64,000 bases of DNA from Physcomitrium patens (taxonomy: Eukaryota; Streptophyta; Bryopsida; Funariales; Funariaceae), in contig NC_037270.1 in NCBI RefSeq assembly GCF_000002425.4, forward strand, positions 15,337,178 through 15,401,177, given 5' to 3'. Positions within the stretch are counted from its first letter, which is position 1; each line of letters opens with the position of its first letter. Of this stretch, positions 60,281 through 64,000 are shown one piece after another. The notes beneath the pieces are model-generated. The model saw nothing but the letters and a program-made list of their open reading frames with translations, was not told the DNA's origin and did not search any database. A program made the translations under genes and the position numbers.

Positions 60281-61504
60281 CCATTGAAATTTTATAGCAA
60301 GACTTGTTCAAATGAATGATGCAATAGTACAAATGTAAGAACAAATAAGAGAGTTAATACTTGCAATGCATCAATTTAGTTGACCACTACAAAGAACAAT
60401 AAATTTTGTTGGGATTAAAGAAATAGAGTTGATTGGAAATATTTCAACATTTTCAACAAATCATATTACTTCTTCTATGGTCAAATATTATTTAAGCATT
60501 ACTATAAATATTAAAGAATAAAAAATTATCTTGTATAATTTTTTTGATAGTATGATATAAAATTTTGAGGATTTATTAATCAAGTACAAATAGTAATTAA
60601 ACTTCTAATTCAAAGTTATTCTATTCTAGGATCATAAGTCATGTTTATTAGAATATTGTTTTTAGATTAAATTTTATCATGGTTTTTATCTTATCTTAAA
60701 TGATGTGATCTAATGTTAGATAATTTGAAGGAAATTTAAAAAAGTTTTAATTCATAAATAGAAAACACAATATAATTTATATTGCAACCAATAAGATTTG
60801 TATTTTTTTATTATCACAATTGTTCATTATTATTTTATACTTCACAATTTTAATAACTTAGAATTAATATCAAGTGGATCATTAGTCAATTTTTCTATAG
60901 ATTATAATGTGATATACAAAAATTGATGTTGAACTTATTTGATCTTCAAACATTGAATTAAGCAATTGATTTTGGTATAAAGTGTACTAATAAATTTTTT
61001 ATATCTTAATTTTAATGTTGCATAAATATGGTTCCATATCTTTAAAATTCAATGGCAATACCAATATCTTTTTAATAGATATATTTGGAAGTAGAAGATA
61101 TGCAAAGTGATACAATATATGTTATAAATTTTTCATTAAGTAAGAATAGACTCAATGTCATCAAAAAGAACTATGCTTATATTATGGAGAACTTAAATAT
61201 ATTACTTAACATTGTTTAAAGAAGAAAAAATAACTACAAAATAAAGATCATGAACATTAAAGAGGATGATTTGTTAGAAAACAAAATTGTTCATCTTCAA
61301 TAGAGATTGTACATCTAGAATTTTGTAAGACATTTAGTAAAATTTTTATTCTTCTCTTAAAAACTTTATTTTTTTTATAATAGATATTTATTTAAAATCT
61401 AAAAATCACAAATCCTTTGCAAAGTGAGATTTAAAAGCCTCAGCTTATATTTTAAATGAAGACTTTATTAAGAGACATATTATATTTATAATAAAAAAAA
61501 TAGT
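59911..61504. other. AT-rich spacer upstream of the LTR
   Basis: No gene supported. Contains a 32-base T run at 60249-60280. Confidence 0.55.
60249..60280. repeat. Poly(T) tract, 32 bp
   Basis: Longest homopolymer in the window. If read on the minus strand it would be a poly(A) tail, but no retroposed sequence was recognised on that side. Confidence 0.95.
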
Positions 61505-61896
61505 TGTTAAGGACATAATCCTTAGAACCTTCTAGAGACAAGTTTCTAGAACCTTCTGGAAGTAAGTCTCTGGAACCTTCTAGAAGCTTTTTAGTTGGTA
61601 GAAGATATTAAGGACATAGTCCTTAGAACCTTCTAGAGATAAGTTTCTAGAACTTTCTAGAAGAAATTTTCTGGAACCTTCTAGAAGCTTCCTAGTTAGT
61701 AGAAGTTGCTTGAGAAGCTTCTTAAATAGAAGTATACATTGGAATCGAGGCTGAAGAGTTCTTCAGTCTCGACAACACATCTCTTGGAGCTCTAGCTCAC
61801 CTCTCTGGTCTTATTCTCATCTGATTAATCTAGTTCTTGCCAGTTCTTTTTGAACTTCTTGTTAAATCTCGAGTCTGTATTTCTGTGTCCGTGACA
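61505..61896 (+). mobile_element. Putative 5' LTR of a Ty3/gypsy element with heat-shock-element array
   Basis: Begins TGTTAAGG and can end at ...GTGACA, so TG...CA ends are possible about 392 bp apart. It precedes a leader and a gag gene in the right orientation. It contains two tandem units of about 100 bp (61507-61607 and 61608-61706) and a TATA-like TTAAATA at 61722-61728. The exact ends are inferred; no primer-binding site matching the common initiator tRNA-Met was found after 61896. Confidence 0.6.
61525..61721 (+). promoter_or_regulatory. Array of perfect heat-shock elements (HSEs)
   Basis: HSF trimers bind alternating GAA and TTC units at 5-bp phase. Phased perfect units lie at 61525-61532 (two, plus a GAG), 61544-61561 (four), 61573-61585 (three), 61626-61633 (two), 61645-61662 (four), 61669-61691 (five) and 61714-61721 (two): 22 units within 200 bp, ending just before the TTAAATA box. 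The sequence is direct; heat response is an inference by analogy with known heat-activated plant retrotransposons. Confidence 0.75.
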
Positions 61897-62176
61897 GTTT
61901 GTCGAGACTGCACTCACCTCAAATATTAGAGCTAGTTTCTTCTTTATTAGAGTGTGGATTACTCCTCTGCTTGGAAGTATACTAGCATTTTAGAGGTTGC
62001 GGATTACCCTCCTCTAAACTGATACTTCTTTTGTTACAATATTGGAGTCTTATTCTTCTTGGAGAGAGTGGATTACTCTTTTTCTTGAAGCTCTTAAGGC
62101 ATTTTAGAGGTTGCGGAGTACCCTCCTCTAAACCAATATTGTCTTCTTATAGAGTCATTTCTATTCTTCTCTTAGA
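61897..62176 (+). other. Retroelement leader with duplicated hairpin
   Basis: Untranslated stretch between LTR and gag. It carries two imperfect direct repeats (about 61950-62024 and 62064-62139). Each has the same stem TTTAGAGG/CCTCTAAA with a 14-nt loop (61989-62018 and 62103-62132). It may serve packaging or dimerisation of the element RNA; this role is speculative. Confidence 0.6.
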
Positions 62177-63290
62177 ATGGTCGGGGGCCAAGACATTAGT
62201 ATGACGGAAAGTTCGGAGTCCAAGTTGGATGCTATCATGAATGCCCTTGCTACGTTATCGCAAAGAACTACAGAGATTGAAAGAGTCGTGGCAAGGCTTC
62301 ATAATGATGGAGCATCTGGGATGGCACAATCTAGGTTGCACCAGCCTCAAATTTCTGCACTTGGAGAAGCAACTTTGCCTCAGGTTCGATAAGCACTGCT
62401 GGTTCTACAACAAAAAGAGCCCCGAGTTAGCCTTCCAGACAAGTTCGATGGTACGCGTTCCAAGTTTCGAAGATTCGTCAACCAAATTAGGTTGATAATA
62501 GTTTTACAACCCAAACGCTATCCAACGGAGGAATCATGTGTTGGGCTTGTTGGAACCTTACTTACAGGATAAGCTCTATCATGCTTTGCTCCTTTGTTTG
62601 AGAAACGATCATCCATACTAAACAACTTTGAAACCTTTTTGGAGGCGTTTTTGGAAGCATTTGGTAAATATGACAAGGTTCGATGGACTACAACAAAGAT
62701 CCGGTCACTACGACAAGGGATGCGCTCTACATCAGTCTATGTATCGGACTTCAGGCAATTAGCGTGCGACATCAATTGGAACGAAGAAGCGTTAATGAGT
62801 CAATTCTATTGGGGTTTAAGGGACGATGTGAAGGATTTGCTGTTAACTCTTCCTGATCCACAAACGCTCAATGAAGCTATTAGCCAAGCTGTGAAGTGCG
62901 ATAACCGCCTATTCCAATGTCGCCAAGACTAACGTTCAAGACAACATACAGTTTGCCACGCCCCAACTATGTCGGCAAGCAGCGTGAATTCACATTCAGA
63001 GGTAGAAGACATGTAAATTGATGCGGTATGTGTCAAATCTCTTACTCTAGAAGAAAAAAAGTGGCGTATGGAGGAAGGTCTATACTTGTATTGCGGTGAA
63101 GAAGGCCACAAAGTTGGAAACTGTCCCAAGAAGCAAAATTGACGTATTGTCAAGACTAGGGGCACGTTTATTCAGGAAAACGAGGATGCCCAGCCACAAT
63201 AAGAACCGTTGTCGTATTACGTACTTTCCTACTCGAGAACGCGTCGAGCGTCTGGCTGTAGAAGGTAGTATGGAGATTTGTTAATATTCA
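62177..63290 (+). pseudogene. Ty3/gypsy gag (capsid plus zinc knuckle), inactivated
   Basis: ATG at 62177 opens a gag frame that includes a short coiled-coil-like start (about residues 10-40). The capsid-type region has LPDKFDGTRSKF, YPTEES, FAPLFEKRS and FRQLACDINW words, typical of retrotransposon gag proteins, and a zinc knuckle follows at 63083-63124. Stops interrupt the same frame at 62390 and about 62570, with more after 62930; several could come from CAA-to-TAA change. In the knuckle the first Cys is Tyr (63083-63085), while the second Cys, His and last Cys remain. The frame decays after about 63250 and no protease or RT follows in the window. Confidence 0.85.
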
Positions 63291-64000
63291 AGCAGTCTAT
63301 CAATTTTTGATTGTTGAAATATAAACAACTACAAGAATATACTGTAAATCTATACGGATGTCCTTTGACTACTCGCCGAAATCCTTTTTGCCCCAGTTGA
63401 TAGGTCTTTAGACATTACAGAGAACTCGAACAATCCAATCTACTAATCTCCGATACCGCTTTATACTCACGACCTTGTATCCACTGACTGTCTTATTAGA
63501 TTAACCCAAAAATTTTCATTCACTCCGCATACTCAATCCTATAGACATCCTTTTAATTCTTCAATCATAGACGTAACTTCGATTTCACAAAACAGTCAAG
63601 AGTAATCACACCTACTTCATTAAAAATCCCGATTCACTAGTACAATATTGACTTCAGCAATGATTGCCTGAGTGTTCCCAAAATCCTATGAAGAAAAAAC
63701 CCCAATTCTCTGTCCTTTTTCCGCCTCCGAAGCATGAAGCTAGTTCTCCGACCCTTAAAACCCTGATTTTTCCTCTTTCATTTCTTAACCTATCCTCTCC
63801 TTTAACCCTAATTCTTCCCCTCTTTCAAACCCTAGCCTCTGAATTTCTTCAATCTTTCGTCTTCGTTCCAGAATTGGCTCCACCGTCAGAGCTTTCTCCT
63901 CCATTTTTTGCCTTTTAAAAGGTTCTTTTTTTTAGAAACAACGTTTCCTGAAACGGCGCAGAGAACAAGATAGCCTGAAATGGAATCGAACTCCCGTAAT
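63291..64000. other. Right edge: unassigned, possible start of another gene
   Basis: Beyond gag the sequence loses recognisable retroelement coding. From about 63690 it becomes C/T-rich with several telobox-like motifs (AAACCCT, ACCCTAATT), as seen in 5' regions of plant housekeeping genes. A frame from ATG 63689 runs to TAA 63916, but its Pro/Leu/Ser/Phe-rich residues are what a CT-rich leader would give. Confidence 0.35.

Noticed and set aside
62241..62495. 84-codon frame overlapping gag
   Set aside because: Out of frame with the conserved gag words, which continue in the 62177 frame through stops.
63979..64000. Possible tRNA T-arm or primer-binding site at the right edge
   Set aside because: A GTTCGATTCCA word is present on the minus strand, but the expected stem pairing and acceptor stem are missing.

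Overview
The window reads as nuclear DNA of a land plant, most likely a moss such as Physcomitrium (Physcomitrella). The clues are short genic islands of about 45-50% GC set in very AT-rich spacers, spliceosomal introns with GT...AG borders, decayed Ty3/gypsy chromovirus copies, many long (TA)n tracts, and an intronless Baeyer-Villiger monooxygenase gene of a kind reported from moss but not typical of seed plants. The organism is an inference, since no search could be run. There is one assembly gap (7917-8130).

Layout. 1-3.6 kb: moderate-GC sequence with one candidate small secreted-protein transcript. 3.6-19.3 kb: AT-rich, repeat-dominated DNA with (TA)n tracts, two long hairpins, decayed direct and inverted repeats and a C-poor minisatellite. 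19.3-22.1 kb: purine-rich upstream region and a flavin-dependent Baeyer-Villiger monooxygenase (+). 23.2-29.5 kb: AT-rich spacer. 29.8-31.35 kb: an orphan C-terminal exon (-) and a duplicated block. 31.35-40.3 kb: AT-rich block holding a Ty3/gypsy chromovirus pol remnant and LTR-like tandem repeats. 40.3-41.3 kb: one arm of a 995-bp inverted duplication whose other arm is at 57.65-58.65 kb. 41.9-44.3 kb: alpha/beta-hydrolase gene (+). 44.97-47.81 kb: eight-exon HD-domain 5'-deoxynucleotidase gene of the HDDC2/YfbR type (-). 51.24-51.31 kb: tRNA-Arg(UCG) (-). 52.38-54.86 kb: five-exon PMEI-pectin methylesterase gene (-). 59.9-61.5 kb: AT-rich spacer. 61.5-63.3 kb: LTR, leader and gag of a second Ty3/gypsy element.

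Three multi-exon genes were assembled by hand from splice borders with matching phase (hydrolase, HD-domain protein, pectin methylesterase). No operon-like or pathway linkage is visible among the genes; they act separately (flavin oxygenation, an unknown hydrolase, nucleotide clean-up, wall pectin modification).

Most notable: (1) an LTR carrying a dense, phased array of perfect heat-shock elements immediately upstream of a TATA-like box; (2) a pectin methylesterase with two active-site replacements (Asp to Asn and Trp to Arg) beside an intact nucleophile Asp; (3) a BVMO with Tyr in place of the fingerprint His; (4) a 995-bp inverted duplication identical even in its GA microsatellite length, with one copy interrupted by the retroelement-bearing block; (5) a 51-bp-arm near-perfect hairpin in AT-rich DNA.
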